From Rubrivirga sp. (GTDB taxonomy: Bacteria > Actinomycetota > Actinomycetes > S36-B12): a stretch of 32,824 nucleotides of DNA. The notes beneath the pieces were generated by a model. It made no database searches and was not told the DNA's origin. It was given only the letters and a program-made list of their open reading frames with translations. The translations under genes were made by a program, and so were the position numbers. Below are positions 1 to 7,182 of this stretch, in pieces. Each line of letters begins with the position of its first letter. Position 1 is the stretch's first letter. Where the stretch lies: the NCBI GenBank assembly GCA_002729215.1, contig PBTV01000017.1, positions 16,609-49,432 of the forward strand, in the 5' to 3' direction.

Positions 1-554
1 GTGAAGACGTCCTTGTCCGTCGTCTTGTCGATGGAGCGCTCGAAGTACGCCCCGGGGGAGCGCACGAGCTGCGAGACAACGACGCGCTCTGTGCCGTTGA
101 TGACAAACGTTCCCTTATCCGTCATCAGAGGGAAGTCGCCCATGAAGACCGTCTGCGACTTGATCTCACCGGTTTCGTTGTTCATGAACTCGGCGGTCAC
201 GAACAGCGGCGCGGAGTAGGTGAAATCCTTGTCCTTGCACTGCTCGACGGTGTACTTCGAAGGCTCGAAACGATGATCGCGGAAGGACAGCGACATCATT
301 CCGGCTAGATCCTCGATGGGGCTGATCTCCTCGAAGATCTCGGAGAGGCCGGACATTTGAGGAATCTCAGTATTGCCGGCGGCGATCTCCGCCGCGATCT
401 TCGCCCGCCAATCCTCACGACCTAGAAGCCAGTCGAAGCTGGCTTTCTGCAGTGCGAGTAGATCAGGAACCGCGAGGGGCTCGCGGATTTTCGCGAACGA
501 GTGACGGGCTAAGCCCGGGGACAAAGGGGTGCTGACCGAAGTCTTTGCTGCCAA
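1..554 (-). CDS. rpoB: RNA polymerase beta subunit, N-terminal 184 residues (partial)
   Basis: Catalytic beta subunit of RNA polymerase; the gene runs off the left edge of the window. The reading frame gives [18 protein letters not shown] and [11 protein letters not shown], the standard actinobacterial RpoB N-terminus, followed by the beta-protrusion segment with [21 protein letters not shown] and RSPGAYF. The start is chosen as TTG at 554 because GGAAGGA lies six bases upstream and no ATG or GTG fits. The codons just before it read LEGNV then the TTG, which resembles the Mycobacterium tuberculosis rpoB leader (LEGCI followed by TTG), so the unusual start seems conserved. It is the last member of the rplJ-rplL-rpoB group but is separated from rplL by about 450 bases with its own candidate promoter. 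Confidence 0.97.
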   Translation of the reverse strand, partial: MAAKTSVSTPLSPGLARHSFAKIREPLAVPDLLALQKASFDWLLGREDWRAKIAAEIAAGNTEIPQMSGLSEIFEEISPIEDLAGMMSLSFRDHRFEPSKYTVEQCKDKDFTYSAPLFVTAEFMNNETGEIKSQTVFMGDFPLMTDKGTFVINGTERVVVSQLVRSPGAYFERSIDKTTDKDVF

Positions 555-690
555 GACGTTTCCTTCCAGGGCGCTGCTGCGTCGTCCGCGCCGACCCCGA
601 GCACGTCTGGGTGTCCCGGCCTGTCAAATTCACACGCGAGTGCGAACGATCAGCCGGAGTCCGGGAGTAGTGAGGGCAGCGCGAAGTAGC

Positions 691-720
691 AGCATACCCA
701 CGGGGCACGCCGCTGTCCAA
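691..720 (-). promoter_or_regulatory. Candidate rpoB promoter
   Basis: Reading the minus strand, TTGGAC (715-720) is followed after 18 bases by TATGCT (691-696), a good match to the primary sigma factor -35 and TANNNT -10 pattern. Transcription would begin near 684 and leave a leader of about 130 bases before the rpoB TTG. Judged by eye only. Confidence 0.4.
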
Positions 721-944
721 CCCGGGGAAACCCCGACGGTCCCTCGACCGGATCGGTCCCTGATGAGGGGTGACAGCGAACCGCTCCCCTGCGGGCCCCG
801 ACTCGATCCTCGTCCCGACGGATCCGCACCGGGTGTGTGCGTGCATAGATCGTGGCCCGGTATCGGCAAAAGGTCAAGCAGGCAAGGGGCAGGTGAGGGG
901 ATTTGTGTCCTGGCCGTGACTGAAGTCGCTTAAATCCGGACATA

Positions 945-979
945 CAACGGGGGGCCGAGTTGTCCTCGGCCCCCCGTTG
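945..979 (-). terminator. Perfect 15-bp hairpin after rplL (attenuator or terminator)
   Basis: CAACGGGGGGCCGAG (945-959) and its exact complement (965-979) flank a five-base loop, starting 21 bases after the rplL stop codon. The transcript then continues with UAUGUCCGGAUUUAAG, a weak U-tract, so partial termination or an RNA-processing stem is more likely than a complete stop. Its place between rplL and rpoB is where many bacteria attenuate or process the transcript so that L7/L12 exceeds RNA polymerase. Confidence 0.7.
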
Positions 980-1000
980 AGGGATTGGTGCTGGAGAGAT

Positions 1001-1399
1001 CTACGCGAGGGAAACCGTCGCGCCGGCGCCTTCAAGGGCGGCCTTCGCCTCTTCGGCCTTCTCCTTGTTGACCTTCTCCAAGATGGGCTTCGGAGCGCTT
1101 TCCACGAGGTCCTTGGCTTCCTTGAGTCCGAGGCTGGTGAGTCCGCGGACCTCCTTGATGACGGCGATCTTGTTCCCGCCATCGGCTTCGAGGATGACGT
1201 CGAACTCGTCTTTCTCCTCCGCGGCGGCCGCTCCAGCGTCTCCTCCGCCGGCCGCGGGGGCCGCGGCTGCAGCAACCGCTACCGGAGCGGCAGCGGTGAC
1301 GTCGAAGGTCTCTTCGAAGGCCTTGACGAACTCGCTGAGTTCGAGCAGGGACATCTCTTTGAATGCGTCCAACATTTCTTCGGTGCTCATCTTCGCCAT
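1001..1399 (-). CDS. rplL: Ribosomal protein L7/L12
   Basis: Stalk protein of the large ribosomal subunit, present in several copies and recruiting elongation factors. The 132-residue product has the N-terminal dimerisation domain ([21 protein letters not shown]), an alanine/glycine-rich hinge at about residues 36-60, and the C-terminal factor-binding domain with KIAVIKEVR and [11 protein letters not shown]. The start at 1399 has GAAAGGA upstream; an ATG three codons later is also possible. A longer upstream frame overlapping rplJ is spurious. It lies 43 bases after rplJ and is followed by a strong hairpin. Confidence 0.98.
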   Translation of the reverse strand: MAKMSTEEMLDAFKEMSLLELSEFVKAFEETFDVTAAAPVAVAAAAAPAAGGGDAGAAAAEEKDEFDVILEADGGNKIAVIKEVRGLTSLGLKEAKDLVESAPKPILEKVNKEKAEEAKAALEGAGATVSLA

Positions 1400-1442
1400 G
1401 GTGGCGTCCTTTCGGTCATTCCGGCCGAGGGCCGGGTGGGCA

Positions 1443-2162
1443 TCAGCCCTCGGTTGTCTCCTCCGCCTCGGCGGCCGGCTCAGCGTCGGCCTCCGGTGCG
1501 TCGGGGTTTGGTGAACTGTCGTGCGAGATCGCGTCTTCCTGACTGGCTTCTTCCTGAACGGCGTCCCCCTGGTCAGCCACGTCTTGGCCATCAGCGGAAG
1601 TGTCCTCCGCCGCTGGGGCCTCGGCAGTCGACCCTGAGGTCGGCGCGTCGGCTTCGACCTTGGCCTGGAGTGCGCCGAGCGCTCGAGCTGCCTGCGCGAG
1701 CGGGGCAGCGAACAAAGATGCGGCCTGGGACTGCTTCGCCTTCATCATGCCGGCCAACTTGGCCAGGAGCACCTCGCGGGATTCCAGATCCGCGAACTTC
1801 GCGAAGTCTTGGGGTGTGAGGATTGCTCCGTCCATGTAGCCGCCCTTGACGACCAGATCCGGGTTGTCCTTGGCGAAATCGCGAATTCCCTTCGCTGCCT
1901 CGACCGGATCGCCGTCGACGAAAGCGATGGCGCTGGGACCTACGAGCAAGTCCTCGAAGCCCTCAATGCCTGCCTCGGCAGCCGCTCTCCTGGTCAGCGT
2001 GTTCTTGACGACCGAGAAGGTCACCGCTCCACCCAGTGAGCGACGAAGCTCTTTCAACTGGGCAACGGACAGTCCTCGGTAATCGGTGAGCACGGCGGCG
2101 GCAGAGGATCGGAATCGATCGGTGATCTCGGCGACGGTGTCGACTTTGTCTTGCCGGGCCAT
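1443..2162 (-). CDS. rplJ: Ribosomal protein L10 with a long acidic C-terminal extension
   Basis: L10 anchors the L7/L12 stalk to 23S rRNA and represses its own operon. Residues 1 to about 170 are a normal L10 ([13 protein letters not shown] start, [24 protein letters not shown]). The start at 2162 is set by a GGAGGGAG ribosome site. The product is 239 residues, whereas L10 is usually about 165-190. The extra 60 or so residues at the C-terminus are almost only Ala, Glu, Asp, Ser, Gln, Pro and Gly and directly follow the helix that binds L7/L12. No frameshift explains the tail, which ends in a clean stop 43 bases before rplL. An L10-leader RNA lies upstream. Confidence 0.96.
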   Translation of the reverse strand: MARQDKVDTVAEITDRFRSSAAAVLTDYRGLSVAQLKELRRSLGGAVTFSVVKNTLTRRAAAEAGIEGFEDLLVGPSAIAFVDGDPVEAAKGIRDFAKDNPDLVVKGGYMDGAILTPQDFAKFADLESREVLLAKLAGMMKAKQSQAASLFAAPLAQAARALGALQAKVEADAPTSGSTAEAPAAEDTSADGQDVADQGDAVQEEASQEDAISHDSSPNPDAPEADAEPAAEAEETTEG

Positions 2163-2244
2163 CAGATCTCCCTCCTTGTTCGGACCGAACTCAGGATCCG
2201 AGAGGGGGGCGCGGCATGCGCACGCGAGCGGCAACTAACTGCCA

Positions 2245-2378
2245 ACACTCACCTGCGCGGGCCGCCCGCCTCTGCGGGGCCTTCGACTCGATCGGGTGAT
2301 CGAGCAACCTGCGGTCTTCGGCGTGCCGAAGGGTACGGCACGGAGTTGAGGCAGAAGCATGGGGGGCCTTCTGACAGG
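2245..2378 (-). promoter_or_regulatory. L10-leader RNA (autoregulatory site for rplJ-rplL)
   Basis: The minus-strand transcript contains GAAGACCGCAGG (2309-2320) and, about 50 bases on, GCGCAGGTGAGTG (2246-2258). These paired motifs mark the L10 leader family, in which L10 (with L7/L12) binds a kink-turn in its own mRNA and represses translation. Between them lies a GATCG/CGATC hairpin and a GC-rich stem. Recognition is from memory of the family consensus, without a covariance-model search; the outer limits are approximate. Confidence 0.75.
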
Positions 2379-2457
2379 CACGCAGACGGACCGCCCAACA
2401 GCGACCACCGAACTCGTTTATTTCGGAAGGCTTCCGCTGGGACACCCGCGCTCTCAA

Positions 2458-2487
2458 AGTATCAAGGCAAAGTCTTGAAGACATCAA
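2458..2487 (-). promoter_or_regulatory. Candidate promoter of rplJ-rplL
   Basis: TTGATG (2482-2487) and GATACT (2458-2463) on the minus strand are 18 bases apart, with a TG-like extension before the -10 box. Transcription would begin near 2450, ahead of the L10 leader. It lies only about 70 bases after the sugar-isomerase stop codon. Confidence 0.4.
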
Positions 2488-2554
2488 GTTCTCTCGAGCG
2501 CTCATCAAGTCCGAATTGCGATCACCGAATGGAGCAGACCTACCTGAGGGACAT

Positions 2555-3544
2555 TTAGGGGAAGCGCGGCGATCCGAGTAGTGCATTCCAATAAATACGC
2601 TGGACTGTTAAAGCATCTTGTCGAGACTGTGCCTCTGCCAGCTCAACACCATCAACTCTGGTGCACGCCTCGCTGAGCATCTCTATGGTTTCGATGCTGC
2701 GTGCGACTGCCGCGACCGGATTCTCTCGGAAGGGAAACTGATCCAGAAGCAACGGATCTTTCCATTCGATTGACCTTAAGGCCAATAGGTACTCCATTGT
2801 TTCGAAGAGATGCACCGATGCGACTGGAAGATCATCATCCCAATCTCGCCAATTATCGTTCAACTCCGCTGATACAAGTTTCTCGTAGCGATTGATCATC
2901 AAGAGTGATTCGGTGGGTGATTCACCAGCCATTAGTGAATGTCCGAAGTCCATGACAATCCCCAGATTATCTACGCCGGTCTCCTGGATAGCGAGAAGTG
3001 TCTTCGGCGCATTCGCCAGGGTCATTCGAACACGAGGTTCTTTGGGCTTGTATTCAATCGCAAATTGAACGTCGCTGTGTTTCTCACAAATTTCTCTCAT
3101 TGCATTTACGGTGTACCCCCAAATCTGCTCGTAATCCACCTGGCCCGGATAGTCATATCCATCTTGTCCAGGCCAAAACTTCACGTAGCCGGCATCGAGC
3201 ACGGCCGCGGCTTCAACAGCCTCCTCTACACGATTACGTGTGCGCAGGCGAAGCTCGGAGTCCGGATTGGTGAACGCACCCCGCGAGTATTCGCGCATAT
3301 AGATGTGTGGAGTAGTAGCACGACACTTTAAGCCGCGATCGTCAAGCATTGTCTTGACATCATGTGCATTGAGTGAATCGGTGGCAAAGGGCACATTGAT
3401 ATCCAGATAGGTCAGGCCCTGCACTTGCGCCGCCGAGTCGAGCATTTCCTCGGTCGAACGTGGTGGTCCGTAACCATCACCGGCATAGCGATCGACGAAT
3501 TGCCCAAAGGCCCAAATACCTGTTCCATACTCAAAGGCAGTCAT
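2555..3544 (-). CDS. apsI: TIM-barrel sugar isomerase, probably D-apiose isomerase
   Basis: A 329-residue xylose-isomerase-like TIM barrel, last gene of a four-gene operon. Visible family features are KFWPGQDGYDYP, FAIEYKPKEPR, VMDFGHSLMAGE and ELNDNWRDWDDD; the Glu, Asp-x-x-His and Asn-Asp clusters match the metal site of this isomerase group. The start at 3544 has CAGGAGAGG upstream and overlaps the kinase stop by four bases (ATGA). With an adjoining FGGY kinase and split transketolase, the set matches the described D-apiose route, where this enzyme would convert D-apiose to apulose. L-rhamnose, xylose or another aldose cannot be excluded from the sequence alone. Base composition is clearly AT-richer than the ribosomal genes beside it. 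Confidence 0.6.
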   Translation of the reverse strand: MTAFEYGTGIWAFGQFVDRYAGDGYGPPRSTEEMLDSAAQVQGLTYLDINVPFATDSLNAHDVKTMLDDRGLKCRATTPHIYMREYSRGAFTNPDSELRLRTRNRVEEAVEAAAVLDAGYVKFWPGQDGYDYPGQVDYEQIWGYTVNAMREICEKHSDVQFAIEYKPKEPRVRMTLANAPKTLLAIQETGVDNLGIVMDFGHSLMAGESPTESLLMINRYEKLVSAELNDNWRDWDDDLPVASVHLFETMEYLLALRSIEWKDPLLLDQFPFRENPVAAVARSIETIEMLSEACTRVDGVELAEAQSRQDALTVQRIYWNALLGSPRFP

Positions 3545-5013
3545 TTTCCTCTCCTGTCGTATCCGTATTCCCGGGATCGTTGCACGGCTATTTTCCACTT
3601 CGCGCGCTTGTCTTGACGTACATCGGCAGATTGCTCAGGTTCAATGCGCCTGTACATCGACTGTCGACGGTTCAGGTCATTAATCGTCCATAGCCCTACA
3701 CTCAGGCCAGCGAGCTCCGCAGCACCCACAGCAGAGGCATGAGCAGCGTCGGCGACCAAAACACTTGCTCCAGACGCGTTTGCAATCGCACGCACCAAGG
3801 ACGTATTTCGCGCCATACCGCCGTCAACGAGAGTCTCCGTCATAACCACGCCGGCTTGATTGAGAGCCTCAAAGACATCTGCTACCTGCATAGCCACAGA
3901 GTCCAGTGCCGCCCGTGCCAGGTCAGCCCGTTCAGTGGACAGCGAGAGTTGAGAGACGGTTGCGACAGCCGTGTCATCCCAGTAGGGAGCACCGAGGCCG
4001 CCAAAGGCAGGAACGAAGACCACATCGGTCGACGACTTGGCTTCGTCCGCGAGTGCCGCAGGGGTCACGTTCAGAAGACCGGCGAGCCACGACAAGGTGG
4101 CACCAGCCGCCAGGATGTTGGCCTCAAGCGCAAGACTCGGTCCGTCGTCCGTCAGTTGCCAGCTGATCGTGCGACACAACCCGGAGTCTCCTACCCCTTC
4201 GGGGGCCGTCGTCATCACGGAAGATCCTGTGCCCACGGTTACCTTGGTGGTCCCAGGCTTCCATCCTTTGTGAGAAAACAGCGCGGCGTGAGAGTCACCA
4301 ACCAAAGCGCCAAGCGGCCGACCGGCAAGTTGGCCACTGGTGATCGCTAAGTCTGATCGAACCGATGGGCCGATAAAAGGTAGGCACTCACGTGGCACAT
4401 CAAAAATTTCTAGAAGTTCCGCACTCCATTGGCCAGTCTCAATATCAAGCAGGCTCATACGTGAAGCGTTGCCGATGTCTGTCGTGCAACTGCCAGTCAG
4501 GTTCCATGCGATCCAAGAGTCAACGGTGCCCATCACAAGTTCACCGGCCCTCGCACGAGCGCGTTTCGGATCATACGTGTTGAGAAGCCACGTAGCTTTC
4601 ACCGCAGAGAACATCGGATCCAGCGGAAGCCCACTGATTCGTCGGACTGTCTCGCCGTACCCTTGATCTAGCAGGGTCCTGGCAATCGATCGTGTTCGGC
4701 GATCTTGCCAACTCAATAAAGGTGATAGTGGTTCACCGCTCTCTCGGTCCCATAAGACCAGTGATTCACGTTGATTACTGACGCCTAGGGCCACCACGCT
4801 CTTTGAAGACACCTGCTCCAGTAAGTCATCAAGTGCGACCATCGCACTCTTGACTACTTCATACGGCTCCTGCTCTACCCATCCGGGCCGGGGCGTGTAC
4901 AGCGCGAGCGGAGCACTCGACTCCGCAACTACTTCACCATCATGATTAAGTGCAATAGCCTTTGTCGAACTCGTGCCGCAATCCAGTGCGGCAACGAGTT
5001 CTTCAGCGGGCAA
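3541..5013 (-). CDS. aplK: FGGY-family sugar kinase, probably apulose kinase
   Basis: A 490-residue FGGY kinase. The N-terminal lobe has DCGTSSTKAI (residues 11-20) and GWVEQEP; SWQDRR lies at 101-106; the catalytic aspartate is probably D240 in LVGDSHAAL; the C-terminal lobe has VGTGSSVM, PAFGGLGAPYW and VDGGMARN. Overall it looks most like the glycerol kinase branch. The start is taken as TTG at 5013, with AGGGA six bases upstream and an 11-base overlap with the transketolase gene; no ATG or GTG fits the family N-terminus. In the apiose route the enzyme would make apulose 4-phosphate for the neighbouring transketolase. Glycerol, xylulose or erythritol are alternatives; the operon, not the sequence, favours apulose. 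Confidence 0.6.
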   Translation of the reverse strand: MPAEELVAALDCGTSSTKAIALNHDGEVVAESSAPLALYTPRPGWVEQEPYEVVKSAMVALDDLLEQVSSKSVVALGVSNQRESLVLWDRESGEPLSPLLSWQDRRTRSIARTLLDQGYGETVRRISGLPLDPMFSAVKATWLLNTYDPKRARARAGELVMGTVDSWIAWNLTGSCTTDIGNASRMSLLDIETGQWSAELLEIFDVPRECLPFIGPSVRSDLAITSGQLAGRPLGALVGDSHAALFSHKGWKPGTTKVTVGTGSSVMTTAPEGVGDSGLCRTISWQLTDDGPSLALEANILAAGATLSWLAGLLNVTPAALADEAKSSTDVVFVPAFGGLGAPYWDDTAVATVSQLSLSTERADLARAALDSVAMQVADVFEALNQAGVVMTETLVDGGMARNTSLVRAIANASGASVLVADAAHASAVGAAELAGLSVGLWTINDLNRRQSMYRRIEPEQSADVRQDKRAKWKIAVQRSREYGYDRRGK

Positions 5014-5941
5014 GAACTTCCCTAAGTGAGTCTGCGATCTGCTCCGCTCCCAGCCCGAAATGTTCGTATAAATCTTCAACCGAGGCAGTTGGCGCGAAGG
5101 CCTCGGTCCCTAGCATCCGCATCGGCACTGGCGTATTCGCGACCACCACTTCAGCGACTGCACCTCCGAGGCCTCCGCGCGGAACCGACTCTTCCACTGT
5201 CACGATGGCAGCTGTCTCTTCGGCAGCGCGAATAACCGTATCCGCGTCGATCGGTGCAAGGGACGCCATATTGATAACGCGCGTCTTGAGCCCCTCATCC
5301 GACAAAATCTTCGCGGCCTGCAGCGCGCGCCACACCACGGTCCCGCAGGCAATCAAGGTGGCGTCGTTTCCAAGGCGCAACGTCTGCGCTCGGCCCGGCT
5401 CGAAGATCTCAGAAGCATCCGTCACATCTGGGACCGGAGTCCGCGAGATTCTCAGGAAAGCCGGACTCGGTGCATCGGCTGCCCACCGCACGGCTGCTGT
5501 GGTCTGACGGGCGTCCGCGGGAACAACGATCTTCAAGCCATCGATGGCCCGAAGCCAAGCAATGTCCTCAATCGAATGGTGTGTGGCACCCAATTCACCG
5601 TACGCAAAACCTGGGCTCATGCCGCACAACTTCACGTTTGCAGCGCTGTATGCGACATCTGCCTTGATCTGCTCAAGGGCGCGTCCAGTCAAAAAGGGGG
5701 ATGCAGCACAGACGAAAGGAATGAGGCCGGCGTTGGCCAACCCTGCACCGACGCCGACCATATTCTGCTCAGCAATACCGACATTGATTAGCCGCTCAGG
5801 AAAAAGTTCTTTGAATTCGCCGAGGAAACTTGACCCGACTGAGTCATTGCACACTGCAACAATGCGATCATCTTTACCAGCCAATTCGACAAGCGTAGCG
5901 GCGAAGGGCTTCCGGCAATCGATCGCATTTTCAGTCGTCAT
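5003..5941 (-). CDS. aptB: Transketolase C-terminal subunit, probably apulose-4-phosphate transketolase subunit B
   Basis: A 312-residue protein with the pyrimidine-binding domain of transketolase (VNDSVGSS-like start, INVGIAEQNMVGVGAGLANAG with the catalytic glutamate at about residue 58, then ELGATHHSIEDIAWLRA) and the C-terminal transketolase domain (IACGTVVWRAL, VTVEESVPRGGLGGAV). It pairs with the preceding gene, which holds the diphosphate-binding half; the two start/stop codons overlap by four bases. A housekeeping transketolase would be one chain of over 650 residues. Split pairs occur in several sugar pathways; beside an FGGY kinase and TIM-barrel isomerase the best match is AptAB, splitting apulose 4-phosphate to DHAP while forming xylulose 5-phosphate. 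Confidence 0.6.
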   Translation of the reverse strand: MTTENAIDCRKPFAATLVELAGKDDRIVAVCNDSVGSSFLGEFKELFPERLINVGIAEQNMVGVGAGLANAGLIPFVCAASPFLTGRALEQIKADVAYSAANVKLCGMSPGFAYGELGATHHSIEDIAWLRAIDGLKIVVPADARQTTAAVRWAADAPSPAFLRISRTPVPDVTDASEIFEPGRAQTLRLGNDATLIACGTVVWRALQAAKILSDEGLKTRVINMASLAPIDADTVIRAAEETAAIVTVEESVPRGGLGGAVAEVVVANTPVPMRMLGTEAFAPTASVEDLYEHFGLGAEQIADSLREVLAR

Positions 5942-6738
5942 CTGGTTGCACTCACCTCCGCGAGCGCCTGGGCGAATTGATCGGCGCTCGGTACTTTGTG
6001 GTGCCACACGGCCTGGTTCTCCATGAAGGAGACACCCTTGCCCTTCGTTGTTTCAGCGATGACTACTCGTGGCTTCGCGCCCGCGGCCAAGATCGCTTCG
6101 CGCAGCGCGTCGTGATCATGACCATTGATAACAGTGGCATCCCAACCAAAAGCTTCGAATTTTGCATCCAGTGGATCGAGGCTATTTGTTTCTTCGGTCA
6201 AAGCTCCTTGTTGCAATCGATTGCGGTCAACGATGCATGTCAAGCCACTCAATTGTTGGTGTCCGGCAAACATAATTGCCTCCCAATTGCTGCCTTCCTG
6301 AAGCTCGCCGTCCCCGGTGACAACGTAGGTCTTCCAATCGGCATTTACGATTCTCGCTCCAACCGCCATTCCCACGGATACCGGCAAACCATGCCCGAGT
6401 GGCCCAGTACACGTTTCAATACCGGGAAGTTTGGCGCGGGCAGGGTGACCGTTGAGACGGGAATCACGTTGCGCAAAAGTCATCAGCTCGTCATGCGTCA
6501 GGAAGCCATTCAGGGTCATCGTTGAATACAGCGCTACCGCCGCGTGACCCTTGCTCACGATCAACCGATCACGATCGGGCCACTGCGGTCTTTCGGGATC
6601 TAGGTGAAGGACGTCGGTGTAAAGCACCGCCAGAATGTCAGTGATCGACAGATCACTCCCAATGTGGCCTAGACCAGCAAAGGAAATTGTCTCCAGGATC
6701 AACTGTCGAACAGATCGGGCCTGCTCTTCACTATTCAT
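5938..6738 (-). CDS. aptA: Transketolase N-terminal subunit, probably apulose-4-phosphate transketolase subunit A
   Basis: A 266-residue thiamine diphosphate-binding half of transketolase. Family features are GLGHIGSDLSITDILAVLY (about 22-40), SKGHAAVALY (about 63-71), CTGPLGHGL and the TPP motif GDGELQEGSNWEA to DRNRLQ (142-176). It is first in the operon. The ATG at 6738 has no ribosome site of its own, but a 10-codon upstream frame with one ends in a TGA overlapping this ATG; an in-frame GTG at 6786 would add 16 residues. A promoter lies about 120 bases upstream. Substrate assignment rests on the four-gene set. Confidence 0.6.
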   Translation of the reverse strand: MNSEEQARSVRQLILETISFAGLGHIGSDLSITDILAVLYTDVLHLDPERPQWPDRDRLIVSKGHAAVALYSTMTLNGFLTHDELMTFAQRDSRLNGHPARAKLPGIETCTGPLGHGLPVSVGMAVGARIVNADWKTYVVTGDGELQEGSNWEAIMFAGHQQLSGLTCIVDRNRLQQGALTEETNSLDPLDAKFEAFGWDATVINGHDHDALREAILAAGAKPRVVIAETTKGKGVSFMENQAVWHHKVPSADQFAQALAEVSATR

Positions 6739-6767
6739 GAAAGACCGTATGTCCGAATGTGATTCAT
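6735..6767 (-). CDS. Possible 10-residue leader peptide upstream of aptA
   Basis: ATG at 6767 with GGAAG nine bases upstream opens a frame coding MNHIRTYGLS, whose TGA overlaps the aptA ATG as ATGA. The same four-base coupling is used at two later junctions of this operon. It may serve only to load ribosomes for aptA, which lacks its own ribosome site. It could equally be chance, if aptA starts at the GTG at 6786. Confidence 0.3.
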   Translation of the reverse strand: MNHIRTYGLS

Positions 6768-6864
6768 GTTTGAAGACTTCCAGCACCCAACCCGCACTGC
6801 AACCGACCCAGGAAATTTATGCATGGGAATATGGAATAAAACCTTTCCAGTCGCGAAAATCCTT

Positions 6865-6892
6865 AACCTACTCTGCAACACTGCTCCGTCAA
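6865..6892 (-). promoter_or_regulatory. Candidate promoter of the transketolase-kinase-isomerase operon
   Basis: TTGACG (6887-6892) and TAGGTT (6865-6870) on the minus strand are separated by 16 bases. Transcription would start near 6858, about 120 bases before the aptA ATG. The leader contains an AT-rich run with GGAATA repeated twice on the plus strand near 6825-6838, a possible regulator site of unknown identity. Confidence 0.45.
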
Positions 6893-7135
6893 GAAAACCG
6901 AGGGCGCTACCTTTAAGTGCAGATCCTTCATCCAAACTTGACGGAACTACGGATGCTGGAAGGCTGAAGCCTGGTGTAATTCGAATCCGAGCAATTTACC
7001 AATATTTTTCTTCGCAATTTTTCGCGCCTGAACTTTCGGCAACTTTTTGGTCCGCGACCGAACCATTTCGCTCTCGAGCAACTCGCACGAACGGCCGGGG
7101 CGTTGCGTCACCTTTATTTCTACCCAAACTTTGCT

Positions 7136-7169
7136 GGCGGGGGGTGACCCTTCCGGACCACCCCCCGCC
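7136..7169 (-). terminator. Terminator of the liv-hydrolase operon
   Basis: GGCGGGGGGTG (7136-7146) and CACCCCCCGCC (7159-7169) form an 11-bp perfect stem with a 12-base loop, 14 bases after the hydrolase stop codon. The following transcript, AGCAAAGUUUGGG, has only a short U-run, as is common in high-GC actinobacteria. Confidence 0.65.
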
Positions 7170-7182
7170 GCAGCTGCCATCG

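Larger units (their letters stand above)
555..1000 (-). other. rplL-rpoB intergenic leader region
   Basis: This 446-base stretch has no convincing gene on either strand; the open frames in it lack ribosome sites and family features. On the minus strand it holds, in order of transcription, a perfect 15-bp hairpin just after rplL (945-979), a candidate promoter (691-720) and an untranslated leader of about 130 bases ending in the GGAAGGA of rpoB. A TTGACA at about 620 on the minus strand has no matching -10 box at the usual distance. The arrangement fits separate control of RNA polymerase and L7/L12 levels. Confidence 0.6.
2163..2554 (-). other. rplJ upstream region
   Basis: A 392-base stretch without a gene, between the sugar-isomerase stop codon and rplJ. 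On the minus strand it carries a candidate promoter (2458-2487), an L10-leader-like RNA (2245-2378) and the rplJ ribosome site. I see no strong intrinsic terminator in 2488-2554 for the upstream sugar operon, so read-through into the ribosomal genes is possible. Confidence 0.6.
6739..7182 (-). other. Region between the hydrolase gene and the transketolase operon
   Basis: About 440 bases without a convincing gene. On the minus strand it holds the terminator of the liv-hydrolase operon (7136-7169), an AT-rich stretch, the candidate promoter of the sugar operon (6865-6892) and its leader. The run around 6987-7060 is strongly AT-rich for this genome. No regulator gene or clear LacI-type operator is visible. 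Confidence 0.5.

Noticed and set aside
463-846. A 127-codon minus-strand frame upstream of rpoB
   Set aside because: It is out of frame with rpoB and reads through the rpoB start; composition is Arg/Gly/Pro-rich without any motif.
3541-5013. Housekeeping glycerol kinase
   Set aside because: Motifs resemble the GlpK branch, but it is locked into an operon with a split transketolase and a sugar isomerase and there is no glycerol facilitator or dehydrogenase; glycerol kinase remains only an alternative.
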